DNA of 14,302 nucleotides, from contig CAZEOK010000080.1 in NCBI GenBank assembly GCA_964513745.1, positions 1-14,302 on the forward strand. Reading direction: 5' to 3'. Below the pieces are notes generated by a model. The model was not told the origin of the DNA. It ran no database searches and saw only the letters and a list, made by a program, of their open reading frames with translations. Shown piece after piece: positions 1-6,156 of the stretch. A program made the translations under genes and the position numbers. Every line of letters starts with the position of its first letter. Within the stretch, counting starts at the first letter, position 1. This stretch comes from DATDCY01 sp964513745 (GTDB lineage Bacteria; JAUVQV01; DATDCY01).

Positions 1-270
1 GCCGAGGCGGGTCTGCCGGTGCACGAGTACCTGCCGATGCACGTCAAGCAGGCGGTCACCGGCTACGGCCACGCGGAGAAGTCGCAGGTGGAGCGGATGG
101 TCGCGCAGCTCGTTGCGCTGGACGCCGTGCCCGGCTCGTCGCACGCCGCCGACGCGATCGCGATCGCTCTTTGTCACCTCGGGCACGGCGGGCTGCCGCG
201 CCCCGCCGCCCGCGGCCGTCGCTCGGCCCGCGCCGCCTGGACGGCGTTCGCCGCGGGGGTGGGGCGTTGA
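1..270 (+). CDS. ruvC: RuvC Holliday junction endonuclease, C-terminal part (5' end outside window)
   Basis: RuvC is the resolvase that nicks four-way DNA junctions together with the RuvAB branch-migration motor. The 89 residues seen here contain the family signature VKQAVTGYGHAEKSQV followed by a helix ending in SSHAADAIAIALCH, which carries the last two acidic or metal-binding positions of the RNase H-like active site. The first of these is His (codon 142-144) and the second is Asp (151-153), an H-x-x-D arrangement like that of the Thermus enzyme rather than the D-x-x-D of E. coli. The last 30 or so residues are a basic, Ala- and Arg-rich tail. The N-terminal catalytic Asp and Glu lie outside the window. 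The TGA stop overlaps the TTG start of ruvA, which implies translational coupling. Identity is close to certain. Confidence 0.95.
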   Translation, partial: AEAGLPVHEYLPMHVKQAVTGYGHAEKSQVERMVAQLVALDAVPGSSHAADAIAIALCHLGHGGLPRPAARGRRSARAAWTAFAAGVGR

Positions 271-869
271 TCGGCCGCCTCTGCGGTCGTATCGCCCGCA
301 AGGGCCCGCAGGCGGTGCTCCTTGACGTGCGCGGCGTCGGCTACCAGGTGACCATCCCGCTATCGACATTCTACACGCTGGCAGGCGAAGGCGAGGAGGC
401 GGCGCTCGAGATCTCGACCCAGGTCCGGGAGGATGCGATCACCCTCTTCGGGTTCTCCACGCCGCACGAGAAGGAGCTGTTCGAGCAGCTGATCAGCGTG
501 AGCAAGGTCGGCCCGAAGCTGGCCACGGCCGTGTTGTCCGGGATCGCGGCCGACGAGCTTTGCGCCGCGATCACCGCGGGCAACGTGGCCCGGCTCGCCA
601 CCGTCCCGGGGATCGGCCTGAAGACCGCCGAGCGGCTCGTGCTGGAGCTGCGCGGGAAAGTCCGGGTCCCGGAGGCCGCGGCGCAGACGCCCGCGGCGGC
701 CGGATCCGCCGGAGCCGGCGGCCGGGCCGCCGAGGATGCCGCCGCGGCGCTCGTGAACCTCGGCTACAAGCTCAAGGACGCGGAGCGTGCGGTCGGCCGC
801 GCAGCCCGCGAAGGCGACGGATCGCTCGAGGCGATCATCCGCCGCGCCCTCTCGATCCTCTCCGGATAA
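267..869 (+). CDS. ruvA: RuvA, Holliday junction branch-migration protein
   Basis: RuvA tetramers bind the four-way junction and load the RuvB helicase rings. The 200-residue product has the usual length. An N-terminal OB fold begins MIGRLCGRIA. Two helix-hairpin-helix motifs follow, one at about residues 77-91 (SVSKVGPKLATAVLSG) and one at about 112-126 (TVPGIGLKTAERLV). An Ala- and Gly-rich flexible linker spans about 135-155, and the small C-terminal domain III that contacts RuvB spans about 156-198 (AAALVNLGYKLKDAERAV). I chose the TTG at 267 because MIGRL is the typical family start and TTG overlaps the ruvC stop as TTGA. An in-frame ATG at 171 would add 32 residues that read as shadow sequence inside ruvC. 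Unlike the usual tight ruvAB pair, ruvB begins only after a 323-base gap. Confidence 0.96.
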   Translation: MIGRLCGRIARKGPQAVLLDVRGVGYQVTIPLSTFYTLAGEGEEAALEISTQVREDAITLFGFSTPHEKELFEQLISVSKVGPKLATAVLSGIAADELCAAITAGNVARLATVPGIGLKTAERLVLELRGKVRVPEAAAQTPAAAGSAGAGGRAAEDAAAALVNLGYKLKDAERAVGRAAREGDGSLEAIIRRALSILSG

Positions 870-881
870 CAATTCCCGTTC

Positions 882-1012
882 GCGAGGCGGCGGGGGCATT
901 CCTGCGGTCGTGCGTCTCAGTCGCCGGCCCGGTGTGTTGCCCGAAGCTCGCGGACTCGTAACTCGCCCTCCGGGCTCAAACAACGAGCCCGCGTCCCTGC
1001 GGGACCGCCCCG
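882..1012 (+). repeat. Dispersed structured repeat, copy 1 (between ruvA and ruvB)
   Basis: This 131-base segment matches 12455-12583 in the same orientation at roughly 86% (about 16 substitutions and two one-base gaps, counted by eye). It starts 12 bases after the ruvA stop. It contains a near-perfect 10-bp outer stem (949-958 with 984-993, one A-C mismatch), an inner hairpin GCCC-TCC-GGGC (965-975), and a 3' hairpin GTCCC-TGC-GGGAC (993-1005). The ends also carry complementary GGCGG and CCGCC runs. Differences between the two copies fall on both sides of the stems in a compensating way, which indicates that a folded DNA or RNA shape is conserved. No convincing coding frame is present. The rest of the 323-base gap (1013-1192) holds an 8-bp inverted repeat (1018-1025 with 1056-1063) and otherwise nothing I recognise apart from a weak promoter candidate. 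Confidence 0.85.
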
Positions 1013-1159
1013 ATCAACATTCCGGGCTGATCGGCGACTTTGCGCATCTTCCCCTCCGGAATGCCCCAGCCGCCTCGCTGATACTCGAAACCGCCGGGGT
1101 CCCCCGCTTCGCGCCACCCTGCGTCCCGTTGAAGCACGAGGTGAGGAATTCGGCGTGGG

Positions 1160-1192
1160 TGTTCAGATGGGAAGTGCGCTAGAATCATCCGC
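1160..1192 (+). promoter_or_regulatory. Weak candidate promoter for ruvB
   Basis: ruvB is cut off from ruvA by the repeat, so it may need its own promoter. A TAGAAT hexamer at 1180-1185 resembles a -10 box and ends 7 bases before the ATG at 1193, so a transcript would start at or next to the ATG. No Shine-Dalgarno sequence is visible just upstream of that ATG, which would fit a leaderless mRNA. The -35 side is poor: only TGTTCA at 1160-1165, with a 14-base spacer. This is speculative. Confidence 0.22.
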
Positions 1193-2245
1193 ATGTCTGC
1201 CCGCGGCGATCTTGTCGACCCCCAACGCGAACCCGATGACGTCCAGATCGAGACGGCGCTCCGGCCATCGACCTTCGAGGAGTACGTCGGGCAGGAGCAG
1301 CTCAAGGAGAACCTCCAGGTTTTCATCCGTGCGGCGCGCGAGCGCGGCGAGGCTCTCGATCACGTCCTGCTCTGCGGACCCCCCGGCCTCGGGAAGACCA
1401 CGCTCGCGCACCTGATCGCGCGCGAGATGGGTGTCGGCCTGCGCACCACGAGCGGGCCGGTCATTGAGCGCGCCGGCGACCTGGCGGCAATCCTGACAAA
1501 TCTGTCGCCGCGCGATGTGCTGTTCATCGACGAGATCCACCGCCTCGCGCCGATCGTCGAAGAGATCCTCTATCCGGCAATGGAGGACTGCAAGATCGAT
1601 CTGGTGATCGGCCAGGGTCCGGCCGCGCGCAGCGTGCGCCTCGACCTGCAGCCGTTCACGCTGGTGGGCGCCACGACGCGCGCCGGTCTGCTCACCTCGC
1701 CGCTGCGCGACCGCTTCGGCATCGTCAACCGGTTGAACTTCTACACCATCGGCGAGCTCTGCCGAATCCTCGGTCGCTCGGCGCGCCTGCTGGAGGTCCC
1801 CTGCCACGACGACGGCCTCGCGGAGATCGCGCGCCGCTCGCGCGGCACCCCGCGCATCGCCAACCGGTTGCTGCGGCGCGTCCGGGACTTCGTCCAGGTC
1901 GAAGGCGGCGAGGTTGGCCGCGAGGCCGCCGACCGCGCGTTGCGCAGGCTCGAGGTCGACGAGGCAGGCTTCGACCTGATGGACCGGCGCCTGCTGCTGC
2001 TGATCATCGAGAAGTACAGCGGCGGCCCCGTCGGGGTCGAGACGCTGGCCGCGGCCCTCGCGGAGGAGAAGGACACGATCGAGGACGCCTACGCACCGTA
2101 CCTGCTCCAACAGGGTGTTCTCCAGCGCACGCCGCGGGGTCGTATGGCGACCGCGCAGGCCTACCGGCATTTCGGCATCCCCGAGCCCGGGGGCAATCCC
2201 CAGGCGCGGCTGTTCGGCTCAGGGCCCGGATCGGGGGGGCGGTGA
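1193..2245 (+). CDS. ruvB: RuvB, Holliday junction branch-migration ATPase
   Basis: RuvB is the hexameric AAA+ motor that pumps DNA through the RuvA-bound junction. The 350-residue protein has family length. Visible motifs are Walker A GPPGLGKT (62-69), Walker B with DEIH (113-116), the sensor segment GATTRAG (159-165), the arginine-finger region LRDRFGI (171-177), and sensor 2 in RGTPRIANRLLRRVRDF. The C-terminal winged-helix DNA-binding domain (about 265-335) includes EKYSGGPVGVETLAAAL, DTIEDAYAPYLLQQG and TPRGR. The ATG at 1193 matches the usual family N-terminus, although no Shine-Dalgarno sequence precedes it. The 3' end contains a run of seven G (2233-2239), and the stop overlaps the queH start as GTGA, so queH translation is probably coupled. 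Confidence 0.97.
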   Translation: MSARGDLVDPQREPDDVQIETALRPSTFEEYVGQEQLKENLQVFIRAARERGEALDHVLLCGPPGLGKTTLAHLIAREMGVGLRTTSGPVIERAGDLAAILTNLSPRDVLFIDEIHRLAPIVEEILYPAMEDCKIDLVIGQGPAARSVRLDLQPFTLVGATTRAGLLTSPLRDRFGIVNRLNFYTIGELCRILGRSARLLEVPCHDDGLAEIARRSRGTPRIANRLLRRVRDFVQVEGGEVGREAADRALRRLEVDEAGFDLMDRRLLLLIIEKYSGGPVGVETLAAALAEEKDTIEDAYAPYLLQQGVLQRTPRGRMATAQAYRHFGIPEPGGNPQARLFGSGPGSGGR

Positions 2246-2814
2246 GCCTCGGGAGTCTGCTCCTTCACCTCTGTTGCGCCCCGTGCGCCGCGTATCCCGT
2301 CCCGGCTCTACGCGCACACGGATATCAGGTCGCCGGGTATTTCTTCAATCCGAACATCCAGCCGCAGGAGGAGCATGCGCTGCGACTCGACGCGCTCGGG
2401 AGGTACGCACCGACGCTGGGGCTGGAGCTCGTGGTCGCCGATGGGCAAGGACCCGATTCCTGGTCGGCTGCGGTGGCCGGCAGTGGTGCTGACCGCTGCA
2501 GCCGCTGCTACGAACTGCGCTTGCGCGCCACGGCCCGGGAGGCGCGGCGCAATGGCTTCGACGCCTTTTCAACGACGCTGCTGTACTCGATCCACCAGAA
2601 GCACGAGGTTATCCGGGCCGTCGCCGTCGAGGTCGCGCGCACCGAGGGCGTCCCCTTTCTCTATCGAGACCTGCGCCTGGGCTGGGTCGAGGGCGGTCGG
2701 GCCTACCGGGAGAGCGGCCACTATCGCCAGCGCTACTGCGGCTGCCTGCCCTCGAAGCACGAGCGCGACATGAATCGGGGCAGGCAGGCTGCTGTCGGGA
2801 CGGGACTTCCGTGA
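2242..2814 (+). CDS. queH: QueH-type epoxyqueuosine reductase (DUF208)
   Basis: QueH carries out the last step of queuosine synthesis in tRNA, reducing epoxyqueuosine to queuosine with an iron-sulfur cluster. It is the non-homologous replacement for the cobalamin-dependent QueG. The 190-residue product has the family's cysteine pattern: LLLHLCCAPC at residues 6-15 (C11, C12, C15), CSRCYELRL at 86-94 (C86, C89) and RYCGCLPS at 164-171 (C166, C168). The segment DAFSTTLLYSIHQKHE and the GWVEGG loop are also typical. The GTG start at 2242 overlaps the ruvB stop, and the TGA stop overlaps the next GTG. I see no other queuosine gene in the window, so the rest of the pathway or salvage must lie elsewhere. 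Confidence 0.93.
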   Translation: MSLGSLLLHLCCAPCAAYPVPALRAHGYQVAGYFFNPNIQPQEEHALRLDALGRYAPTLGLELVVADGQGPDSWSAAVAGSGADRCSRCYELRLRATAREARRNGFDAFSTTLLYSIHQKHEVIRAVAVEVARTEGVPFLYRDLRLGWVEGGRAYRESGHYRQRYCGCLPSKHERDMNRGRQAAVGTGLP

Positions 2815-3527
2815 TCGACCTGCACGTCCACATCCTCCCCGGACTCGACCACGGGCCGGCCGACTGGGACGAGGCGGTCAAAATGTGCCGGATCGCCGTT
2901 GCGGACGGCATCACCACCGTTGCGGCCACGCCGCACGTCAGCGAGGTCTTCCCGAATCCGCCGGAGCGCATCGAAGCCGCGACCGGCGAGCTGCGACGTC
3001 GCCTCGCGGAGGCCGGCGTGCCCCTGATTGTCGTCGCGGGCGGCGATTATCACGTGCAGCCCGAACTGTCGCCGCAGAACGTGCTGACGCTCGGGGGCAA
3101 CGGCCGCTACTTTCTCCTGGAGTTCCCCTACCAGGTCATGCCACCGGGCGCGGCCGCCTTCGTCAGGACGTTGCTCGGTCGCGGGCTGCTGCCGATCGTG
3201 ACCCACCCGGAGCGCACTGTTTCCCTCCAGCACGACAGGAGCCGCCTGGAGCCGCTGGTGAAGGAGGGCGCGCTCGTGCAGGTCACCGCCGGCAGTCTCC
3301 TTGGTGAATTCGGCCCGGCGGCGGCTTCGGCGGCGCAACACTTTCTCAAGAAGGGCTGGGTCCACCTTCTGGCAAGCGACGCGCACTGGGCGAATGAGCG
3401 GGTTCCCCAACTTGACAGGGGGCGGGAAGCGGCGGCGCGCGTGCTCGGCGCGGCCGGGGCGCATGCTCTGGTGGAATCGAATCCGCGCGCCGTTCTCGAG
3501 GGACGCGACCTGGCCGGGGGACGCTGA
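2811..3527 (+). CDS. CpsB/YwqE-family PHP-type protein-tyrosine phosphatase
   Basis: Members of this metal-dependent PHP family dephosphorylate the tyrosine-rich tail of bacterial capsule/EPS tyrosine kinases and so tune polymer export. Motifs of the 238-residue protein are DLHVHILPGLDHGP (3-16), ATPH (39-42), GGDYH (77-81), LEFP (103-106), THPER (131-135), SDAH (189-192) and ESNP (222-225). Family members usually read D-D-G where this one reads D13-H14-G, and D79 stands where a Glu is usual. Both changes keep metal-capable side chains but are worth noting. The GTG start overlaps queH by GTGA. The gene sits at the head of the polysaccharide block, but no partner tyrosine kinase or Wzc-type co-polymerase is visible in the window. 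Family assignment is good; activity and substrate are inferred. Confidence 0.88.
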   Translation: MIDLHVHILPGLDHGPADWDEAVKMCRIAVADGITTVAATPHVSEVFPNPPERIEAATGELRRRLAEAGVPLIVVAGGDYHVQPELSPQNVLTLGGNGRYFLLEFPYQVMPPGAAAFVRTLLGRGLLPIVTHPERTVSLQHDRSRLEPLVKEGALVQVTAGSLLGEFGPAAASAAQHFLKKGWVHLLASDAHWANERVPQLDRGREAAARVLGAAGAHALVESNPRAVLEGRDLAGGR

Positions 3528-3559
3528 AGCCGCCTGAAAAACTCTTCGGGAGCCGGGTC

Positions 3560-3589
3560 TTGACAAGCGAAGTTGAAGGCGAGGATACT
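3560..3589 (+). promoter_or_regulatory. Sigma-70-like promoter of the polysaccharide operon
   Basis: A perfect -35 hexamer TTGACA (3560-3565) is followed after 18 bases by GATACT (3584-3589), a four-of-six match to the -10 consensus. A start site near 3596 would give a leader of roughly 25 bases ending in a strong ribosome binding site. The segment is AT-rich compared with its surroundings. It lies in the 92-base gap after the phosphatase gene, the largest gap in the block, and so probably drives the export and glycosyltransferase genes downstream. Confidence 0.6.
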
Positions 3590-3607
3590 TCTAACATATT
3601 CCCCTGC

Positions 3608-3614
3608 AAGGAGG
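3608..3614 (+). promoter_or_regulatory. Strong ribosome binding site fixing the GTG start at 3620
   Basis: AAGGAGG is a full Shine-Dalgarno match placed 5 bases before the GTG at 3620. It decides the start: the reading frame is open further upstream, to an ATG at 3560, but that ATG lies in the promoter and would put hydrophilic residues ahead of the signal peptide. It is the best ribosome binding site in the window. Confidence 0.8.
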
Positions 3615-3619
3615 ATCCT

Positions 3620-4099
3620 GTGAGACGGTTCGTGTCCGTGGCGAAAGGGCTGATCCTGGTGTGCCTGGCTCTTGCCGTCTGTCCGGCACGCGCGGCACAC
3701 GCCGAGTGCCATACGCAGGGAATTCTCGCCCTTGCACTCGCCCAGGTGCTTGATTACAACGTCACCACGCAGGATGCTGCGATTGCGGCCCTGCAGGCGA
3801 TCGGCACCGAGCCGCTCAACGGCTGGAAGCCGGCCGAATGCCTCAGCGAGCAAACCGTCATCCAGGTTGAAGAAGCGCTGCGCCGGGCGGTGACCGCGGG
3901 GCGCGTTTCCAAGGAGGCCGCGATGGGAGCGGTCGCCGCGGCACTCAACGCAATCGGGGCCGCCGAGTTTGTCGCAGCCCTGGACCGTGCGCTGCCGTAT
4001 CCACCTTCCGGAGGGGAGCATCAACGCGGGCTTGTCCGGTCCACGCCACCTGCCGCTCAGCCGCAGTTGAGCCCCTTTCTCCCCGGCACCGGCCAGTAA
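3620..4099 (+). CDS. Small exported protein of unknown function in the polysaccharide block
   Basis: I do not recognise a named family. The 159-residue product starts with a clear Sec signal peptide: basic MRRF, a hydrophobic core GLILVCLALAVCP, and a likely cut after AHA at residue 28. The mature part starts with Glu-Cys and is mostly helical and Ala-rich. It contains TTQDAAIAALQAIGTEPLNG and then WKPAECLSEQTVIQVEEAL, which look like paired helices with a Gly-Trp-x-Pro turn. A second Cys (in AECLS) could pair with Cys30 in a periplasmic disulfide. The last 30 residues are rich in Pro, Ser and Gln and probably disordered. It is the first gene behind the strong promoter and ribosome binding site, and a beta-barrel and an OPX export protein follow at once. 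A periplasmic or outer-membrane accessory role in export is inference. Confidence 0.75.
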   Translation: MRRFVSVAKGLILVCLALAVCPARAAHAECHTQGILALALAQVLDYNVTTQDAAIAALQAIGTEPLNGWKPAECLSEQTVIQVEEALRRAVTAGRVSKEAAMGAVAAALNAIGAAEFVAALDRALPYPPSGGEHQRGLVRSTPPAAQPQLSPFLPGTGQ

Positions 4100-4114
4100 T
4101 CGGAGCGGGTATCC

Positions 4115-5317
4115 GTGATAAAACACGTCGGCCGGGCGACCGTCGCGGTTTTCGCGGTTCTTCTGACATCCGCAGGAGCGCAGGCAGCCGGCGACGGCGT
4201 TCAACTCGGGCCGGTGAAGGCTTCGCCCTCCCTGTCGCTCAGCGAGACCTTCACGAACAACGTTTTTCTCGTCAATGGCTCCGCGGATTCCGACCTGGTG
4301 ACGACCATCACCCCCGCGCTGAGTCTTTCGCTGCCGGTTCGACGTTTTCTCCTCGAGCTTCGGGGGCAAATCGACTGGGTTGCCTATCGCGACTACAGCG
4401 ACGAGGATGCGATCAACTGGAAAGTCGATGGCTCGCTCGGGGCCGATTTCCCGAGTGGTCTGAGTTTCGCGGTGACGGAGGTTTACACCCAGCGTTATCT
4501 CGCCGGCAGCCAGGAGTTCGGTGCGGGCGAGGACAGCGCGACCGGAAGTACCTCCGCCAAGCTCAGCTACAAGATCCGGGACGCCTACCGGGCCGAACTC
4601 TCCTGGTCCCGCGACGCCTATCTGTTCGACAGCAGCGCGAGCCGCGAGCGCGCTGAGGACACCTTGCAGGCCGCGCTTTTCTGGAGATTCCGTCCGAAGC
4701 TGTCGGCCCTTCTGGCAGCGGGGTGGACCGGCTATGCCTATGACAGCAACGAGCCCCAGGACGGTTCGGCGCGGCAGGTAAACCTCGGGTTGACCTGGGA
4801 CGTCACCTCACGCTCCAACGGGTTCGCCAAGGCCGGTTACCAGTGGAAGGACTACGAGGTCACCGCTGCGGATCTAGGCACCGAGAGCGGCAGCTACTAT
4901 GTGGTCGCCGCCGGGTTGCGCCATAACTTCACCAGCCGGACAGCGGCGGAAGCCGAGGCTTCCCGGCAGTCCCAGGAGTCGGACTTCCCGCAAAACCCCT
5001 ACTTCCTGCGGAACCGGCTCCGGGTTGGATTTGCGCAAAGCCTGAGTTACCGCTTCAGCGCCCGGATCGGGGCCACGTTCGGTCGCGACGAGTACCCCAC
5101 ACAGACCACCTACACCAACTCGTTCGATCCCGAGATGCCCACCCAGACCGGCAAGCGCACCGATACCACCTACGGGGGGACCGCCGGCATCGATTACCAG
5201 CTCCTGCGCTGGCTGGGACTGTCGCTTTCCGGCTCGACCGAGCGCCGCGACTCGAACTTCGACACCTTCGATTACACCGTCACCCAGGTGTCGCTGAGCG
5301 CCAAGGCCGCCTTTTAA
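4115..5317 (+). CDS. Outer-membrane beta-barrel protein (BBP2/EpsL-like) of the polysaccharide block
   Basis: The 400-residue product has a signal peptide (hydrophobic stretch ATVAVFAVLLTSAGAQA, likely cut after residue 24). After it come alternating polar/hydrophobic strands typical of outer-membrane barrels and a terminal Phe (SAKAAF). The early segment LSLSETFTNNVFL resembles the start of the barrel families found beside bacterial EPS genes. Periodic strands with aromatic girdle residues continue to the end (FLLELRGQIDWVAYRDY, YYVVAAGLRHNFTSRTAA, GLSLSGSTERRD). GTG 4115 is preceded by GGAG at 4102-4105 with good spacing. The short OPX export protein follows 5 bases downstream. An attractive role is the outer-membrane channel for the polymer, by analogy with the Wzp barrels of Myxococcus. 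The barrel fold is well supported; its function is inferred. Confidence 0.82.
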   Translation: MIKHVGRATVAVFAVLLTSAGAQAAGDGVQLGPVKASPSLSLSETFTNNVFLVNGSADSDLVTTITPALSLSLPVRRFLLELRGQIDWVAYRDYSDEDAINWKVDGSLGADFPSGLSFAVTEVYTQRYLAGSQEFGAGEDSATGSTSAKLSYKIRDAYRAELSWSRDAYLFDSSASRERAEDTLQAALFWRFRPKLSALLAAGWTGYAYDSNEPQDGSARQVNLGLTWDVTSRSNGFAKAGYQWKDYEVTAADLGTESGSYYVVAAGLRHNFTSRTAAEAEASRQSQESDFPQNPYFLRNRLRVGFAQSLSYRFSARIGATFGRDEYPTQTTYTNSFDPEMPTQTGKRTDTTYGGTAGIDYQLLRWLGLSLSGSTERRDSNFDTFDYTVTQVSLSAKAAF

Positions 5318-5322
5318 AGCTT

Positions 5323-6141
5323 GTGAGAACAACGTTCGCCCTCGCCCTGGGGCTGCTTCTCGGGATTGCGCTTCCGTCCGGAGCCGCGGCAGCGACCGAT
5401 CTCGTTCACCAGCTCGGCCCCCGGGACCTCGTCCAGATCAAGGTTTATCAGCAGCCCGACCTGACCCAGGAGATCCGGATCGACGACGACGGGACGGTCA
5501 CCCTGCCGCTTGTCGGTCAGGTCCGCGCGGCCGGCCTGACGGTTGAGGTCTTCGCGCGCGAGCTCGCGGCGCGCTACAAGGAGTACCTGTTCAACCCGGA
5601 GATCACCGTATTCGTCAAGGAGTACTACAAGCGTGAGATCGAGGTCTCCGTGCTCGGCGAGGTGGCTCGTCCGGGGTTTTATCGATTTCCGGAAAGATCC
5701 ACGCTTCTCGACGTTATTGCGCAGGTCGGCGGGCTCAAGGTGGAGAGCGGCGAGAAGGTGATGGTCCTGCGTCCGAAAAAAACCGGGGAGAGCGGCGAGG
5801 CCGAGGCGTTTATCGTGAACGCGCAGGAGTTGTTCACGCCGGCGGGCGTGAGGACGCAGAACCTCGAGTTGCGCGATGGCGACATGATCCAGGTGCCGCG
5901 GGCCGACCAGTACTTCGTCTACGGCGAGGTGACGCGGCCCGGGGCCTACAAGCTCGAGAAGGGCACGGAGCTCACCGTATTCAAGGCGATCATCCTCGCC
6001 GGCGGCTTCACCGACAAGGCCGCGAAGAAGGGGATCAGAATCACCCGCGAGGAGGGGGCGGAAAAGAAGACCTTCAAGGCGGACCTCGAAACCCTCGTCC
6101 GCTCCCAGGACATCATCATCGTCCCCGAGAGTTTCTTCTAG
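5323..6141 (+). CDS. Short Wza-like polysaccharide export protein (OPX family, two SLBB domains)
   Basis: OPX proteins form the periplasmic conduit for capsule and exopolysaccharide export. The 272-residue product has a signal peptide ending near AAA (about residue 23), a Poly_export domain at about 26-100 (YQQPDLTQEIRIDDDGTVTL, GLTVEVFARELAARY), and two SLBB domains that start at VLGEVARPGFYRF (110-122) and VYGEVTRPGAYKL (199-211). No lipobox Cys follows the signal peptide. The protein ends just after the second SLBB (IIIVPESFF), without the C-terminal amphipathic helix that forms the outer-membrane pore of E. coli Wza. This is the short OPX type that needs a separate barrel, and one is encoded directly upstream. 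The GTG at 5323 has no clear Shine-Dalgarno, so translation is probably coupled to the barrel gene. A run of seven A (5776-5782) encodes Lys-Lys at 152-153. Confidence 0.93.
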   Translation: MRTTFALALGLLLGIALPSGAAAATDLVHQLGPRDLVQIKVYQQPDLTQEIRIDDDGTVTLPLVGQVRAAGLTVEVFARELAARYKEYLFNPEITVFVKEYYKREIEVSVLGEVARPGFYRFPERSTLLDVIAQVGGLKVESGEKVMVLRPKKTGESGEAEAFIVNAQELFTPAGVRTQNLELRDGDMIQVPRADQYFVYGEVTRPGAYKLEKGTELTVFKAIILAGGFTDKAAKKGIRITREEGAEKKTFKADLETLVRSQDIIIVPESFF

Positions 6142-6156
6142 CCCGGGGGAGAGGCA

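Noticed and set aside
360..983. Minus-strand reading frames that look alike in the two repeat copies (both read GRRLRRTT then PPPR)
   Set aside because: The similarity is explained by the nucleotide repeat itself. The frames continue into unrelated sequence on both sides, and the one-base gaps in the inner hairpin shift frame between copies, so protein conservation is not being maintained.
1013..1140. Possible remnant coding sequence in the ruvA-ruvB gap on the minus strand
   Set aside because: Two frames are open and give plausible-looking peptides, but I could not match either to any family, and the length is too short to argue from composition.
1163..2170. Long minus-strand frame (335 codons) opposite ruvB
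   Set aside because: It is the antisense shadow of a clearly identified ruvB gene. Its composition is the Arg, Ala, Asp and Val mix expected from the complementary strand of GC-rich coding DNA, and it has no recognisable domain.
2733..4369. Overlapping minus-strand frames (277 and 413 codons) opposite the phosphatase, small exported protein and start of the barrel gene
   Set aside because: They cross gene boundaries, the promoter and the ribosome binding site of the plus strand, and show no motif. They are shadow frames.
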